This document shows, in pieces, positions 53,476 to 63,010 of a stretch of DNA of 64,000 nt. Under the pieces are notes generated by a model, which saw only the letters and a list, made by a program, of their open reading frames with translations, searched no databases and was not told where the DNA came from. The position numbers and the translations under genes are program-made. Position 1 is the first letter of the stretch; the number at the start of each line of letters is the position of its first letter. This stretch comes from Solimicrobium sp040544425. Lineage in GTDB: Bacteria > Pseudomonadota > Gammaproteobacteria > Burkholderiales > Burkholderiaceae_D. The stretch covers positions 45,969 through 109,968 of the forward strand of contig JBEONO010000015.1 in NCBI GenBank assembly GCA_040544425.1, given 5' to 3'.

Positions 53476-53668
53476 TTTGTCGGCCCAAAGCGGATGTATC
53501 TTTTCATTTTGAGATTGTGCGCACACGACGTATCTAATCGTCCCGTCAGGCACGCCTGAGGTCAGTTTTCTGGCACAAGTCGTCGCCCTTTGCTATTCTG
53601 AATAAAACTCGACACCGCGGCAATTGATGCCATTTTTGAATGATGCAATTCTTACTCAGGCTTAACGC

Positions 53669-56494
53669 ATGGATTTATTCGCAACGAATGAAGAGATTGT
53701 TGAATTAGAAGAGCAGTTGATTCGCTCATCGGGAATTTGTCGCATTGAGGTAATGACGAAACTGGCCTGGTTTCAAAGACAATGTGACTCAAATCGTGCA
53801 TTGGAACTGACCCACGAAATTCAACAAAAGCTAGCAATAAGCGACTTCCCCAGCCAACAAAAAAAGACCATTCTGGCTCGTATTCACCTTGTCCAATGTG
53901 AATACCACTGGCTTTTCATGGCACTGCCCGAAGCCGAGAGTCTGGCACGCGGCGCACTGCAAGAATTTAATAGACTTCAAGACTGGCAGGGAGCTGCAGA
54001 TGCGCATTGGTTGTTAGCCTGGATTTCTGTTGATTCCGGAAATATGCAGCAACGCGATATTGAGTTTGTGGGCATGATCGCCGCTGCAAGGCGCGCCAAT
54101 GACCAAATTCGCCTGGACGTTGCCGAAGCGGCAATGGCCCGCTGGTCCGCATTCAGTGCCGTGCGCAAAACTGAAGAACAATACAGCGCCAGATTTGAAG
54201 CACTGGCAAAAGACGACAATTTGATACGGGCAATGTGGAGCAATGAATTCTTGGGCGTACTCATGTACTGCAAGGAGGATCTGGCTAAAGCGCTGGGTTA
54301 CACAATTCAGGCACACAAACAGGCGATCAAGACGGGGCAAACCTACTTTGCAATCGTTACTGCGGTTAACATTGCCGACGAATTCAGCAGTCTAAATGAA
54401 CATCTGGTCGCTTTAGATTGGATTCAGCGTGGACTGAATCTCGCCCGTCAAGCCGGCTGGCCACGAACAATTGGTCACTGCCTGTTGGAGATGTCTGAAA
54501 TTTTTCGTCAAATAAAAAATATCGCCACTGCGCAAGAAATGTTAACCGAAGCCTTGGCGTTACTGGCTCCCATTAACGAATCCAGGGCCTATGCACTGGC
54601 ACTTAGCTATCAAGGCAGCCTGGCACTGGACCAAAAAAACTATTCGGTTGCGCTCGACGCTTTTCGGCAGCTGGAAGTTCGGGCGAACGCGTTGCAGCAA
54701 ATCGATTTCACCGTAGACTGGCAACGCGGACAGGCGCACGCGCTGTCGTTTCTGGGCATGCCGGGAGAAGCATTGAAGGCGGCGCAGTCATCGCTTGAGC
54801 TGACTCTTCTGCAGGGTGAAAGCGCCAAGCAGATTGATATATTGATGATGATGGCTGATATCATTTTTCGCCACCCAGTTCTGGCTGAGCATGATTCAGA
54901 ACCGTCAATCCTGTCTCTGAACTATCTCTATCAGGCTTTGCATATCGCCGAAAATATTCCCGGCTACATCATTCCCAGCAAATTATTTGAGATGCTCAGT
55001 CTGGAATATTCGTCCGTAAAGGACTTTGAACAGGCCTTCCTGATGGCGAGCAAGGCAATCGCAGCCAAGGAAAAAGCGCTCAGCCATGAAACCATCACGC
55101 GCGCGACAACAATTCAAGTGCTGCACGAAATTGAACGGGCTCGCGAAGATGGCGAATACCACAGGCAGATTGCACTGTCTGAAGCGAGAAGGTCCAAGGA
55201 ATTATTACAGATCACGACAACCCTCGAACAACTTAGCGCAATTGGGCGGGAGATTACCACCCACTTGAACCAGACCGATATTTTTTCGGTTCTGAATAAA
55301 TGCGTGCACGTTTTACTCGATGTAAATGTATTCAAGATTTATTTGATCGACGATGACGGCACTCATTTGGTTATGCAATATTGCATAGAAAATGCCGAGC
55401 ATCTGCCAGTCAGTCGTGTCAACGTCAACGATCCGCTCGCCAATTCGGCCCGGTGCTTTCGCGAGGGTAGCGAATTGCTGATTAACTTCTCCGACGAAAA
55501 CGATGCCAACCACATTCCAGGCACACTGAATACGCTTACCGGGCTTTTTTTTCCATTGAATATTGGCGAGCACAAACTTGGAGTCATGTCGGTGGAATCG
55601 ATCAGGCGCAACGCCTTTGCACAGCGCGAACTGCTTATTTTTCGCAGCCTGTGTGCTTATGCTGCGATTGGCTTTGACAACTCACACACTTATCTGCAAC
55701 TACAAAATACTCAGAAACAGCTGGTATATCACGAAAAAATGGCTGCCCTGGGCTCGATCGTTGCAGGGGTCGCACATGAACTGAACACACCGATCGGCAA
55801 CGGTCTGCTGCTGGCGAGCAGTCTGCATGCCAAATCAACGTCAATGGCGCAAAAATTCCAAGAGAACGCAATGCGACGTTCGGAGCTGGCCGACTATCTG
55901 GCAGACAGTGAGCAGGCATCCGACCTGATTTTTAAATCGTTCCAGACCGCTGCAGATCTGGTGATGAGTTTCAAACAGGTGTCCGTAGACCAAACTACCG
56001 CGCAACGGCGAAAGTTCGACTTAAAGGAGTTGGTCGACGATATTGTTGCTACCATGCGCAATCAGTTCACCGTCTCCGGAATCCGGATTGACCAGCAGGT
56101 CAAGGAACAACTGACAATGGATAGTTATCCTGGCCCGTTAGGTCAGGTTGTCATGAACCTGATGCAAAACTCTTTGCTCCATGCTTTTGAAGGGCGCACC
56201 AATGGGTGTTTGAAAATATCAGCAACAGTCTTGGCCACCAGGCACATCCAGCTTGAATTTTCAGACAATGGTCATGGAATCGCTGCGGAAAATTTGGGCA
56301 AAATTTTTGATCCGTTTTTTACTACGAAACTGGGCTTTGGTGGAAACGGGCTGGGGTTAAGTATCAGCTACAACATCGTCAAATCGATTTTGCGCGGAGA
56401 GATTTCGGTAACCAGCGAAATGGGAACAGGCACGACATTTACTATCAACATTCCTATGGATGCGCCAGCGCCGGAGAGCAAGTTCGCATCCTGA
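53669..56494 (+). CDS. Soluble TPR-GAF sensor histidine kinase
   Basis: 941 residues with no signal peptide or membrane helix. Residues 1 to about 510 are helical TPR-like repeats (for example LAKALGYTIQAHKQAIKTG and SLALDQKNYSVALDAF). A GAF domain follows (about 525-675; LEQLSAIGREITTHLNQTDIF). The phosphorylated histidine is His703 in GVAHELNTPIGNG, the type with HELNTP in place of HELRTP. The ATPase domain shows NLMQNSLLHAF, DNGHGI, FFTTK and GNGLGLSISYNIV. No response regulator lies next to it, so the partner is unknown. An intracellular signal is likely. Confidence 0.9.
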   Translation: MDLFATNEEIVELEEQLIRSSGICRIEVMTKLAWFQRQCDSNRALELTHEIQQKLAISDFPSQQKKTILARIHLVQCEYHWLFMALPEAESLARGALQEFNRLQDWQGAADAHWLLAWISVDSGNMQQRDIEFVGMIAAARRANDQIRLDVAEAAMARWSAFSAVRKTEEQYSARFEALAKDDNLIRAMWSNEFLGVLMYCKEDLAKALGYTIQAHKQAIKTGQTYFAIVTAVNIADEFSSLNEHLVALDWIQRGLNLARQAGWPRTIGHCLLEMSEIFRQIKNIATAQEMLTEALALLAPINESRAYALALSYQGSLALDQKNYSVALDAFRQLEVRANALQQIDFTVDWQRGQAHALSFLGMPGEALKAAQSSLELTLLQGESAKQIDILMMMADIIFRHPVLAEHDSEPSILSLNYLYQALHIAENIPGYIIPSKLFEMLSLEYSSVKDFEQAFLMASKAIAAKEKALSHETITRATTIQVLHEIERAREDGEYHRQIALSEARRSKELLQITTTLEQLSAIGREITTHLNQTDIFSVLNKCVHVLLDVNVFKIYLIDDDGTHLVMQYCIENAEHLPVSRVNVNDPLANSARCFREGSELLINFSDENDANHIPGTLNTLTGLFFPLNIGEHKLGVMSVESIRRNAFAQRELLIFRSLCAYAAIGFDNSHTYLQLQNTQKQLVYHEKMAALGSIVAGVAHELNTPIGNGLLLASSLHAKSTSMAQKFQENAMRRSELADYLADSEQASDLIFKSFQTAADLVMSFKQVSVDQTTAQRRKFDLKELVDDIVATMRNQFTVSGIRIDQQVKEQLTMDSYPGPLGQVVMNLMQNSLLHAFEGRTNGCLKISATVLATRHIQLEFSDNGHGIAAENLGKIFDPFFTTKLGFGGNGLGLSISYNIVKSILRGEISVTSEMGTGTTFTINIPMDAPAPESKFAS

Positions 56495-56497
56495 CCG

Positions 56498-56953
56498 TCA
56501 AAGCGTGAAATTATAGGTATAGAAATCGTTGTCGCGGATCCAGCCATTTGCTTCATAAACAGATTGGGCAACCTGATTGGTTTTGGCTGTGCTGAGATCC
56601 AATCGCGCCCGTCCATGCTCTTTGGCCAGCGCTACTGATGCATCAAGCAATTGTTTGGCCACACCCTTGCCGCGCGCAGACGGAGCTACGAACAGGTCGT
56701 ACAGAACGTATATCGGCTGGGCGATGACTGAGCAAAATGTGGGATAGAGCTGACAAAATCCATCTAACCCGCCTGCGCTGTTTTCAGCAACCAATATGGT
56801 TGATTCGTTATTTTTAATTCGATCGGCAATATAGTTCTCCGCTAACGTCAAATCAGAACTCACTTCATAAAATTGTCGATACGCGTCAAATAATTGCGCA
56901 ACCTGACTTAAATCATGTTGCTGAAATTTTCTAATTTGAATTTTAATTTGCAT
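56498..56953 (-). CDS. GNAT-family N-acetyltransferase
   Basis: 151 residues from the ATG at 56953; a TTG four codons upstream is possible. The acetyl-CoA-binding motif A is LFVAPSARGKGVAKQLLDAS, with DLSTAKTNQVAQSVYEANGW (motif B) after it, as in GNAT enzymes. The N-terminal segment IRKFQQHDLSQVAQLFDAYR is typical. The acceptor is unknown. It is convergent to the TPR-GAF kinase gene, with 3 bases between stops. Confidence 0.85.
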   Translation of the reverse strand: MQIKIQIRKFQQHDLSQVAQLFDAYRQFYEVSSDLTLAENYIADRIKNNESTILVAENSAGGLDGFCQLYPTFCSVIAQPIYVLYDLFVAPSARGKGVAKQLLDASVALAKEHGRARLDLSTAKTNQVAQSVYEANGWIRDNDFYTYNFTL

Positions 56954-57172
56954 TTTTATACCCAATGGATAGAATGACTGGAGTTAAATAATTGGGTGGA
57001 CGAGGTGAATGAAGCCTGACTTGGCAAAGTAATTGTGAGCGCGGTTTGCAATTTAACTGTTTTAAAAATAATTTGAAGTTCTGAAAAAAGTTTGTCAACC
57101 ACAACCTGTGCACCCCGTTATTAGAGCGTGGGTAGCTTTACTTAACGTAGTTTAAACTTAATAGGATCCAAT

Positions 57173-57376
57173 ATGAAAACCTTACTGTCTGCTTTAGTTG
57201 CTAGTCTGTTTGCTGTTTCTGCTTTCGCTGCTACGCCAGCCGCTCCTGCTGCTACGCCAGCTGCCACTCCAGCAGTTGATGCTCCAGCTCCTGCCAGCAC
57301 AGCAGCACCGAAAAAACACAAGAAACATAAAAAAGCAGCGGCTGACGCAACTGCACCGGCACCAGCTTCAAAATAA
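57173..57376 (+). CDS. Small exported Ala/Pro/Lys-rich protein
   Basis: 67 residues with AGGAT 8 bases before the ATG. Signal peptide 1-19 (ends AFA). The mature part is Ala-Pro-Thr-rich, with the repeat TPAAPAATPAATPA, followed by a basic patch KKHKKHKKAA and an Ala-Pro tail. No enzyme motif. It might interact with peptidoglycan, nucleic acid or metal by its Lys/His cluster; that is conjecture. A perfect terminator follows, which supports a real transcript. No neighbour suggests a function. Confidence 0.72.
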   Translation: MKTLLSALVASLFAVSAFAATPAAPAATPAATPAVDAPAPASTAAPKKHKKHKKAAADATAPAPASK

Positions 57377-57405
57377 GAATTCATTCTTAGCTTTGTTGGG
57401 CTCGT

Positions 57406-57440
57406 AAAAATAGACAGGTTGTACCTGTCTATTTTTTTTG
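57406..57440. terminator. Strong bidirectional terminator
   Basis: A perfect 14-bp stem, 57406-57419 with 57423-57436, with a TGT loop, A-run before and T-run after. It ends the small exported gene on the plus strand and sppA on the minus strand. Confidence 0.93.
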
Positions 57441-57460
57441 CTTCCCAATTGCATCAGTTG

Positions 57461-59317
57461 TTATGGTGCGTCGCACATGCAATGGGTTACGACGCTGAAC
57501 GTCTTGTTCCGGTCGGTCATATCGGCCAACCAGCGCATATCGTTGGTCATCTCTGCCACCGTCTTTGGCGGCACTCCGGCCGATATACCAGTGATCTTCA
57601 GATACCTGGCAAACGTCTGCTCTATTGAGGCGTCGAACAGACGCAAAAACCGATCAATACCAGTCGGTTCCGTTTCAATATAATTCACAGCGTAATTTCC
57701 GCTTATCTTGGCACGGTCGGCTGCCGATTTGATCGCATCTGAATAACTGCCCAGCGTATCAATCAATCCACGTTCCTTGGCCTGTTGTCCGGTCCAGACC
57801 CGCCCCTGCGCGACTTCGTCAATTTTTTCAGGGGTACTCTTTCTTGCAAGCGCTGCTTTAGTCGTGAAATCAGCATAAATGTGGTTCACGGTCTGTTGAA
57901 TCAGATCTGCAAAACGGGGATCAATCGGGCGAGTTGGGTCATACCCACCTCGCAACCATGTTGTCGTCGTACCTGCGCTATGCACGCCGATTTTATCCAT
58001 CGCTTTTTCTGCGGTGGGAAGCAGGGCAAACACTCCTATTGAGCCAGTTACTGTGGTCGCGTCTGCGAACACTTCATCGGCGCTCATCGACATCCAATAT
58101 CCGCCTGACGCCGCCACGTTACCCATCGAGACAACTACCGGTTTGCCAGCTTTCCGGGTAATTTCAAGTTCACGACGAATCAATTCTGAGCCAAACGCGC
58201 TTCCCCCTGGCGAATCAATTCTCAGCACAAGCGCTTTTACCTGATCGTCTTCCCTGGCTTTACGTATTAAATTTGCAGTCGACAACCCGCCAATTGAGCC
58301 AGGCGGGGCGATGCCATCGCTCACCTCTCCTTCTGCAACAATGACACCAATTTCATTGCCACTTGGGTTGAGAATTGGTTTGATGCGTGCCAGATAGTCC
58401 TCATAATTCACCTGCCGAAAACTCTTGGTTTGATCGTCTCGAACACCATAGGCCAACATCACCTCACGCAATTCGTCACGCGTTTTCAACCCATCTACAT
58501 ATTTGGTATTCAACGCCAACTTAGCCAAATCTCCTTTTACCTCTTTGACCTGAGCAGGTAAATCATCAATGGATTGCATGATGCTGCCAGCTTTTAATTT
58601 GCGCGCATTTTCTACGTCACGCAAATAGGTCGCCCACAGGTCGTTGTATAGCGATGACTCTGCTTCTGTTGCGGCATTTGACGGTCCGTTCGAAATGTAG
58701 GGCTCGGCAAAACTCTTGTAGGTACCGACGCGCATTAAATTTACTGTGATCCCGATTTTATCGAGCGCGTCCCGATAGTAGTTTTTATATCCGCCAAATC
58801 CTTCCAGTTCGACCATACCCATCGGATGCAAATAGATTTCATTCGCATGCGCGGCCAAAAAATATTGTTTTTGGTTGTACCTGGATCCCCAGGCAACAAC
58901 ATGTTTGCCACTGGCCTTGAAATGATCAATACCGGTAGCGATTTCACGCAACATCGGCAAGCCTGCATTCTGCATGTCGTCCAGCAACAGCACTACGCTG
59001 GTAATTTTAGGATCCTTGGCTGCCGCATCCAATACGGCGAGCACATCACGAAGCTGCGTGTAGTCTCGGTGTTCTCCCTGGGCCTCCAACAACATCAATT
59101 GACGCGCACTATCAGTTTGCTGCTCAACAAGATTGCCACGCAAATCGAGTATCAGAGCAGTTTTGTCGTCCAGCTTTTTGATTCCGCCGCCAAACAGACC
59201 AACTGCAAGAAAAATAATTAGTGCGAGAAAGAGCAAATTCAAAAAAATCCGCCGCCCGCCCTCAAGCACGCGCCACACAAAGCCAAAACCACGCTGGGCG
59301 CTTCTGAACAAAGACAT
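57461..59317 (-). CDS. sppA: Signal peptide peptidase SppA, 67-kDa type
   Basis: 618 residues from the ATG at 59317 (MSLFRSAQRGFGFVWR), the exact length of E. coli SppA; the frame opens 16 codons earlier without support. It degrades signal peptides left in the inner membrane. An N-terminal membrane helix lies at about 29-50 (IFLNLLFLALIIFLAVGLFG). It has two tandem protease domains; the Lys of the first is in KQYFLAAHANEIY and the Ser nucleophile of the second is in GNVAASGGYWMSM. A single gene with its own terminator; a probable small-RNA gene precedes it. Confidence 0.94.
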   Translation of the reverse strand: MSLFRSAQRGFGFVWRVLEGGRRIFLNLLFLALIIFLAVGLFGGGIKKLDDKTALILDLRGNLVEQQTDSARQLMLLEAQGEHRDYTQLRDVLAVLDAAAKDPKITSVVLLLDDMQNAGLPMLREIATGIDHFKASGKHVVAWGSRYNQKQYFLAAHANEIYLHPMGMVELEGFGGYKNYYRDALDKIGITVNLMRVGTYKSFAEPYISNGPSNAATEAESSLYNDLWATYLRDVENARKLKAGSIMQSIDDLPAQVKEVKGDLAKLALNTKYVDGLKTRDELREVMLAYGVRDDQTKSFRQVNYEDYLARIKPILNPSGNEIGVIVAEGEVSDGIAPPGSIGGLSTANLIRKAREDDQVKALVLRIDSPGGSAFGSELIRRELEITRKAGKPVVVSMGNVAASGGYWMSMSADEVFADATTVTGSIGVFALLPTAEKAMDKIGVHSAGTTTTWLRGGYDPTRPIDPRFADLIQQTVNHIYADFTTKAALARKSTPEKIDEVAQGRVWTGQQAKERGLIDTLGSYSDAIKSAADRAKISGNYAVNYIETEPTGIDRFLRLFDASIEQTFARYLKITGISAGVPPKTVAEMTNDMRWLADMTDRNKTFSVVTHCMCDAP

Positions 59318-59440
59318 TTTTACTTCCTTTTCGATTAATCTCAACGTACCAACACTCTCATTCATTCCTGATGCAAGGAGGTGTCTGAACCCTTCAGTGT
59401 GCGATTGTAAGCCAGATAAGAACAGCCGAATGCAATGCGC

Positions 59441-59473
59441 AAAAAAAAACCCGCGACCGAAAGGTTGCGGGTT
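59441..59473 (-). terminator. Terminator downstream of fmt or of the candidate small RNA
   Basis: Stem of 11 positions with one A-C mismatch (minus strand), 4-base loop and nine T at 59441-59449. Confidence 0.75.
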
Positions 59474-59508
59474 AAATCCAATTCCTTAGGAGGGTCTTGG
59501 AGGAGACA
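59441..59508 (-). ncRNA. Candidate C-rich small RNA between fmt and sppA
   Basis: Minus-strand reading gives a possible -10 box TATAGT (59515-59520), then two anti-Shine-Dalgarno-like motifs: CTCCTCC (59499-59505) and CCCTCCT (59488-59494). A hairpin (59463-59473 with 59448-59458, one mismatch) and nine T follow. A transcript of about 65-70 bases would result. A clear -35 box is missing. The other explanation is a long 3' end of the def-fmt transcript. Confidence 0.4.
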
Positions 59509-59629
59509 GGTGTAACTATAAACGTCCGACCACCTTAAGCCCACTTTATTTTTCACATATCAGATATTCATGAATCCAATAATGCAATGCAAGAATTTGA
59601 ACGAACTTATATAACCTGACGTCAGGAAT

Positions 59630-60568
59630 TCAGGATGTTTTGTTTGCCAAGCCTTTTAAAAATTCTGAGGCAGCCAGTCGTTTACCTCCTGGTTTTTGTA
59701 ATTCCAGTATTTGCAATGCCCCGTCACCGCAGGCAATTAACAGCTTATAGTCTTGAATCAGAAATTGCCCGGTTTGCGCACCCGTTGGTCGCCCAGTCGT
59801 TTCAGCCTTCCAAAACTTGAAAATTTCACCATTGATCAAGCCGTGTGCACCGGGCGCTGGACATAAAGCACGGATCTTCCGTTCCAACGCGACTGCAGCT
59901 TGACTGAAATCGAGCAATGACTCCTCTTTGCTGATTTTATTTGCATAACAAATGCCAATTTCTGGCTGAGGTTGCGGCAGAACGTCTCCCGTGGATAAAC
60001 GACTTAACATCTCGACAATCATTTGCCCACCAAGGTCCGCTAATTTGTCGTGGAGCGTTGCAGTATTGTCGTCAGTCTCAATTGGTATCGCCTGCATTGA
60101 TAAAATTGCACCAGTATCCAAACCTTTATCCATTTGCATGATGGTAATACCGGTTTCCATATCTCCCGCCTCGATGGCCCTGTGGATAGGAGCCGCACCG
60201 CGCCAACGCGGCAACAATGAGGCATGAATATTCAAGCAACCAAACCTGGGAATTTGCAATATTGATTCTGGGAGAATTAAACCATATGCCGCAACAACCA
60301 TGACGTCACAGTCTGACGATTCTAATACTTCGTGGGCTTGCTTTGCCTCCAGAGGGTATTTCCCAGCCAGCCTCAATGAAACCGGTTGATAGACCGGAAT
60401 ATTGTGCTCCATCGAGAATTGCTTTACGGCCGATGCGTGCAACTGCATGCCTCTGCCCGCCGGGCGATCAGGCTGTGTCAAAGTCAATACGATTTCATGA
60501 CCAGCCTTGTGCAGTGCTGCCAATGCGATTGCAGCAAATTCCGGTGTGCCGGCAAAGATAATCTTCAT
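59630..60568 (-). CDS. fmt: Methionyl-tRNA formyltransferase
   Basis: 312 residues. Formylates initiator Met-tRNA. The N-terminus MKIIFAGTPEFAAIAL is typical; the formyl-folate site shows LNIHASLLPRWRGAAPIHRAI and the catalytic Asp region MDKGLDTGAIL. The C-terminal domain (about 210-305) binds tRNA. Start overlaps the def stop by 4 bases (ATGA), so the genes are coupled. Confidence 0.97.
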   Translation of the reverse strand: MKIIFAGTPEFAAIALAALHKAGHEIVLTLTQPDRPAGRGMQLHASAVKQFSMEHNIPVYQPVSLRLAGKYPLEAKQAHEVLESSDCDVMVVAAYGLILPESILQIPRFGCLNIHASLLPRWRGAAPIHRAIEAGDMETGITIMQMDKGLDTGAILSMQAIPIETDDNTATLHDKLADLGGQMIVEMLSRLSTGDVLPQPQPEIGICYANKISKEESLLDFSQAAVALERKIRALCPAPGAHGLINGEIFKFWKAETTGRPTGAQTGQFLIQDYKLLIACGDGALQILELQKPGGKRLAASEFLKGLANKTS

Positions 60569-61119
60569 GCGCTGCCGCGCCCCGGAAACGAAGTAGAACT
60601 GTTTTTTATCTTGCGCTGCAGCTCGCGTTCTTCTTTCAACATACGTGCTTTGATTCGGTTACGTTTCAACGGTGATAAATACTCAACAAAAACAATGCCC
60701 TTTAAATGGTCCATTTCATGTTGAACACACACCGCCAACAACCCATCCGCACTCAACTCAAACAGTTTTCCGTCAAGATCCTGGGCACGGACTTTGACAC
60801 TTGATGGTCGTTCCACACCATCATAAATACCGGGGACCGACAGGCAGCCTTCGTCATACACGGATTTTTCTTCGCTGGCCCAAATAATTTCGGGATTAAT
60901 AAACACCTGGAGGCCATTTTGCGCATCCGATACGTCAATCACCACCAACTGGATATGCTCGTCGACCTGGGAAGCTGCCAAGCCAACTCCGGGTGCTTCG
61001 TACATGGTTTCCGCCATATCGGCGACTAATTTCTTTAAACGTTCGTCAAAAACCGTGACCGGCTTGGCGATTTTGTGCAAACGTTTGTCTGGATATCGTA
61101 AGATTGTCAGTATGCTCAT
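60565..61119 (-). CDS. def: Peptide deformylase
   Basis: 184 residues from the ATG at 61119 (MSILTILRYPDKRLHK); the frame opens five codons earlier. Removes the formyl group from new proteins. The three motifs are GVGLAASQ, EGCLSVPG (metal-binding Cys) and QHEMDHLKG (two metal-binding His and the catalytic Glu). Divergent from the LysM gene and translationally coupled to fmt. Confidence 0.97.
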   Translation of the reverse strand: MSILTILRYPDKRLHKIAKPVTVFDERLKKLVADMAETMYEAPGVGLAASQVDEHIQLVVIDVSDAQNGLQVFINPEIIWASEEKSVYDEGCLSVPGIYDGVERPSSVKVRAQDLDGKLFELSADGLLAVCVQHEMDHLKGIVFVEYLSPLKRNRIKARMLKEERELQRKIKNSSTSFPGRGSA

Positions 61120-61234
61120 GGGACTTTCACGCAACTTAAGCGTGTTTCTTCTTGCTAGTTCAAGGATTTATGTGCAGAATTTGATTCAAATTAGCAACTG
61201 TCGGACTCTACTACTACTTGAAAACTACAATCAC

Positions 61235-61259
61235 GAGATTTTGAACGACTGAAAATCTC
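61235..61259 (+). repeat. Inverted repeat before the LysM gene
   Basis: GAGATTTT (61235-61242) and AAAATCTC (61252-61259) form a perfect 8-bp inverted repeat 30 bases before the start. It may be a 5' hairpin or operator; no T-run follows. Confidence 0.45.
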
Positions 61260-61288
61260 AATATTGGCTGTCAGCAATGGATTATAAA

Positions 61289-62374
61289 ATGAAAAAGTTT
61301 AGCACAATCGCGCTCCTCCTGGCTCTAAGCTCGTCAGTTTTTGCTGCTGATGAAATGCATGCGCCACAAACTCAATGCGCATTCTTGGCAAACGCACCTG
61401 ACCAGCATGTAGTAGTCAAAGGCGATACCTTGTGGGGAATCTCACAGATGTTTTTGGAGCACGCGTGGTGTTGGCCCCAAGTTTGGGGAATGAACCGCGA
61501 AGAAATTAAGAACCCGCATTGGATTTATCCTGGTCAGACTGTATACTTTGATCGCGTTGCTGGCCGACTGCGCCTGGGTCAGCCCCCAAGTGGCAGCGCG
61601 AGCGACAGCGGTGCAAACGTACCAACAGTCAAATTATCACCGCAAATTCGCGGTGAAAGCTTGGCCAACAATGCAATTACGACTATTTCCGCTAACAGCA
61701 TTGAGCCATTTTTATCCCAACCGTTGGTTCTTGAAGAAAACGAACTGGACAATGCGCCGCGTATCGTGGCCGCACAACAGGGACACGTCAATGCTGGCAA
61801 GTCTGAAAAAGTCTATGCCATGGGTAATTTGCAAGATAACACTGTATTCCAGGTCTACCGTCCGGTTACACCGTTAAAAGACCCGAAAACCAAAGAAATT
61901 CTGGGTTACGAGGCCGCATATGTTGGTGCGGTCAAATTGGTCCGTGCTGGAAAATCCGATCATGAGGCCAGTTCATTTTTGATCACTGCGTCAAAACAAG
62001 AACTGACCGTTGGAGATCGATTACTTCCGGTTCCGCATGTTGATCTGGCCAATTACGTACCCCACCCGCCGAACGCCGAAGTGATGGGAAATATTGTTTC
62101 AATCTATGGTGGTGTTGCTTTGGCGGGCCAGAATCAGACTGTCTCAATTAACCGCGGCGCCAAAGACGGCATCGACATCGGCACCGTCTTGCAAATGTAT
62201 CGCCTGGGCGAGGTTATTGTTGATAAAACTCAAGGTAAAACCGTCGTCAAACTGCCTGATGAGCAGTACGGCACCCTGTTTATTTACCGTGTATTCAAGA
62301 ATATTTCTTACGGCTTGATCATGCAGGTTACCGATTCCGCACAAGTCGGTGATGTAATCCGAACACCCGAGTAA
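61289..62374 (+). CDS. Exported LysM-domain protein
   Basis: 361 residues from the ATG at 61289 (GGA 8 bases upstream); an in-frame ATG at 61277 adds four residues before the signal peptide. Signal peptide 1-19 (ending VFA). One LysM domain at about 40-90 (HVVVKGDTLWGISQMFLEH... IYPGQTVYFD) binds peptidoglycan. The remaining 270 residues contain VSINRGAKDGIDIGTVLQMYR and YGTLFIYRVFKNISYGLIM, a region common in LysM proteins next to dprA and def; its role is unknown. dprA begins 18 bases downstream. Confidence 0.87.
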   Translation: MKKFSTIALLLALSSSVFAADEMHAPQTQCAFLANAPDQHVVVKGDTLWGISQMFLEHAWCWPQVWGMNREEIKNPHWIYPGQTVYFDRVAGRLRLGQPPSGSASDSGANVPTVKLSPQIRGESLANNAITTISANSIEPFLSQPLVLEENELDNAPRIVAAQQGHVNAGKSEKVYAMGNLQDNTVFQVYRPVTPLKDPKTKEILGYEAAYVGAVKLVRAGKSDHEASSFLITASKQELTVGDRLLPVPHVDLANYVPHPPNAEVMGNIVSIYGGVALAGQNQTVSINRGAKDGIDIGTVLQMYRLGEVIVDKTQGKTVVKLPDEQYGTLFIYRVFKNISYGLIMQVTDSAQVGDVIRTPE

Positions 62375-62392
62375 TTTAGGACAAGCATTGCT

Positions 62393-63010
62393 GTGTCAGA
62401 AATATCTGATTGGATCAGGTTAACTGCTACGCCAGGAATCGGCTGTGATGCGGCAAAGAGATTGCTGCATGCATTTGGTTTGCCCGCCAGTATTTTTGCA
62501 GCCAATTATTCTGATTTAAGACAAGTCGTGTCTGAACGGCAGGCAAAAGCGCTTTGCCTGCCTCCCAACACCGCAACACAGGCATTGATTGAGCGAACCT
62601 CATTATGGTGCGCTGAAAGTTGCAATACCGTTCTTACTCTTGCGGACAAAAACTATCCGGCACAATTATTGGAAATCCCCGATCCGCCCACGTTGCTATA
62701 TATTAAGGGGCGAGCCGAATTACTTTCCAAATTATCTGTCGCAGTAGTCGGCAGCAGAAATGCCACAGCACAAGGGCTGGTGCACGCCAAACAATTTTCA
62801 GCCAGCTTGAGTATGGCGGGTATCGTTATCGTATCAGGATTGGCGTTAGGGATAGATGCCGCGGCACATCAGGGTGGATTGGAGGGAGCAGGATCAACAA
62901 TCGCGGTAGTTGGCACGGGGCTGGACGTTATCTACCCGGCGCGCAATCAGGCGCTCGCCCACCAGATTGCCCGCCAAGGCTGCATCGTCAGTGAATATCC
63001 ACTCGGCACC
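62393..63010 (+). pseudogene. dprA: dprA, 5' fragment, interrupted by an IS element
   Basis: GTG start, 206 native codons. DprA loads RecA on incoming single-stranded DNA in transformation. The N-terminal SAM-like part (1-90) and most of the Rossmann fold are intact: VAVVGSRNATAQG (116-128), SGLALGIDAAAHQGGLEGAG and VVGTGLDVIYPARN. After SEYPLGT (200-206) the expected PxxxxFPxRNRIISGLS segment is missing and foreign sequence begins. The frame runs on for 52 IS-encoded codons to a stop at 63169. The rest of the fold and the C-terminal domain are lost here, so the protein is unlikely to work. Confidence 0.85.

Noticed and set aside
53560..53620. Sigma-54 promoter before the TPR-GAF kinase (TGGCAC followed by TTTGC)
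   Set aside because: The spacing between the GG and GC elements is far too long for sigma-54.
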